A stretch of 25,753 nt of DNA from CAZRGV01 sp964599655 (lineage in GTDB: Bacteria > Planctomycetota > Planctomycetia > Isosphaerales > Isosphaeraceae): contig CAZRGV010000092.1 in NCBI GenBank assembly GCA_964599655.1, forward strand, positions 1 to 25,753. Direction: 5' to 3'. Position numbers and translations under genes: made by a program. The notes under the pieces are model-generated. The model was given only the letters and a program-made list of their open reading frames with translations, was not told where the DNA came from and searched no databases. Below, piece after piece: positions 25,714 to 25,753 of the stretch (its first letter is position 1; every line of letters begins with the position of its first letter).

Positions 25714-25736
25714 CACTGGTGGACAAGCCACCAGTG
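25714..25736. repeat. Compact perfect hairpin near the window end
   Basis: CACTGGTGG (25714-25722) and CCACCAGTG (25728-25736) form a 9-bp perfect stem with a 5-nt loop (ACAAG). A related GGTGG follows at 25749-25753. It may be a terminator, an operator or part of a repeat cut by the window edge. Confidence 0.45.
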
Positions 25737-25753
25737 GCACCCGACGATGGTGG

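Noticed and set aside
1..25753. CRISPR arrays, tRNA or rRNA genes, insertion sequences, integrases and toxin-antitoxin pairs
   Set aside because: None was recognised: no regularly spaced repeats, no transposase or integrase motifs, and no RNA-gene signatures by eye.

Overview
The window looks like part of a planctomycete chromosome, most likely from the Isosphaeraceae or a close relative. GC content is high. There are two secreted sulfatases, a PSCyt1/DUF1549/DUF1553 cytochrome paired with a DUF1501 protein, a PEP-CTERM protein, and an NANAQKSTGP-type protein of a sort I associate with planctomycetes. The lineage is inferred from gene content; no rRNA or tRNA was seen.

Layout. Positions 3-1091 hold the 3' part of a sialidase-like (Asp-box) protein. 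Positions 1285-6161 are a compact plus-strand operon: sulfatase, secreted alpha/beta hydrolase with a fibronectin-III tail, sugar-phosphate isomerase/epimerase-like TIM barrel, and Gfo/Idh/MocA oxidoreductase. Positions 6446-10572 are a second plus-strand unit: the PSCyt cytochrome protein followed by a Tat-exported DUF1501 protein whose frame is broken at a C7 run. A second, iduronate-2-sulfatase-like sulfatase follows on the minus strand (10643-12118), divergent from a Tat-exported NHL beta-propeller (12382-13467).

From 13562 the genes look more like housekeeping or general functions: an MFS transporter (minus), a short-chain dehydrogenase (plus), glutamine-dependent NAD synthetase nadE (minus), a secreted YncE-like propeller (plus), a frameshifted S9 prolyl-oligopeptidase-family peptidase (minus, 19180-21157), a DinB-like protein, a PEP-CTERM surface protein, a large minus-strand protein with the NANAQKSTGP motif and a repeat-bearing tail, and a small gene of unknown function (25077-25586).

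Working model (inference): the first 13 kb is an accessory locus for scavenging sulfated or sialylated glycans. Exported sulfatases, the sialidase-like protein and the hydrolase would trim the polymer outside the cytoplasm. The cytoplasmic isomerase/oxidoreductase pair would process released sugars. The heme-bearing PSCyt protein and DUF1501 partner form a planctomycete-typical pair of unknown biochemistry that often sits with sulfatases.

The most notable sequence-level observations are two independent frame breaks in otherwise intact genes, a long near-perfect inverted repeat between convergent genes at 13483-13544, an operator-like palindrome overlapping the -35 box of the PEP-CTERM gene, and a 23-nt direct repeat encoding KNEPTPA with 99-nt spacing. 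I did not find a clearly new defence or mobile system, CRISPR array, or insertion sequence.
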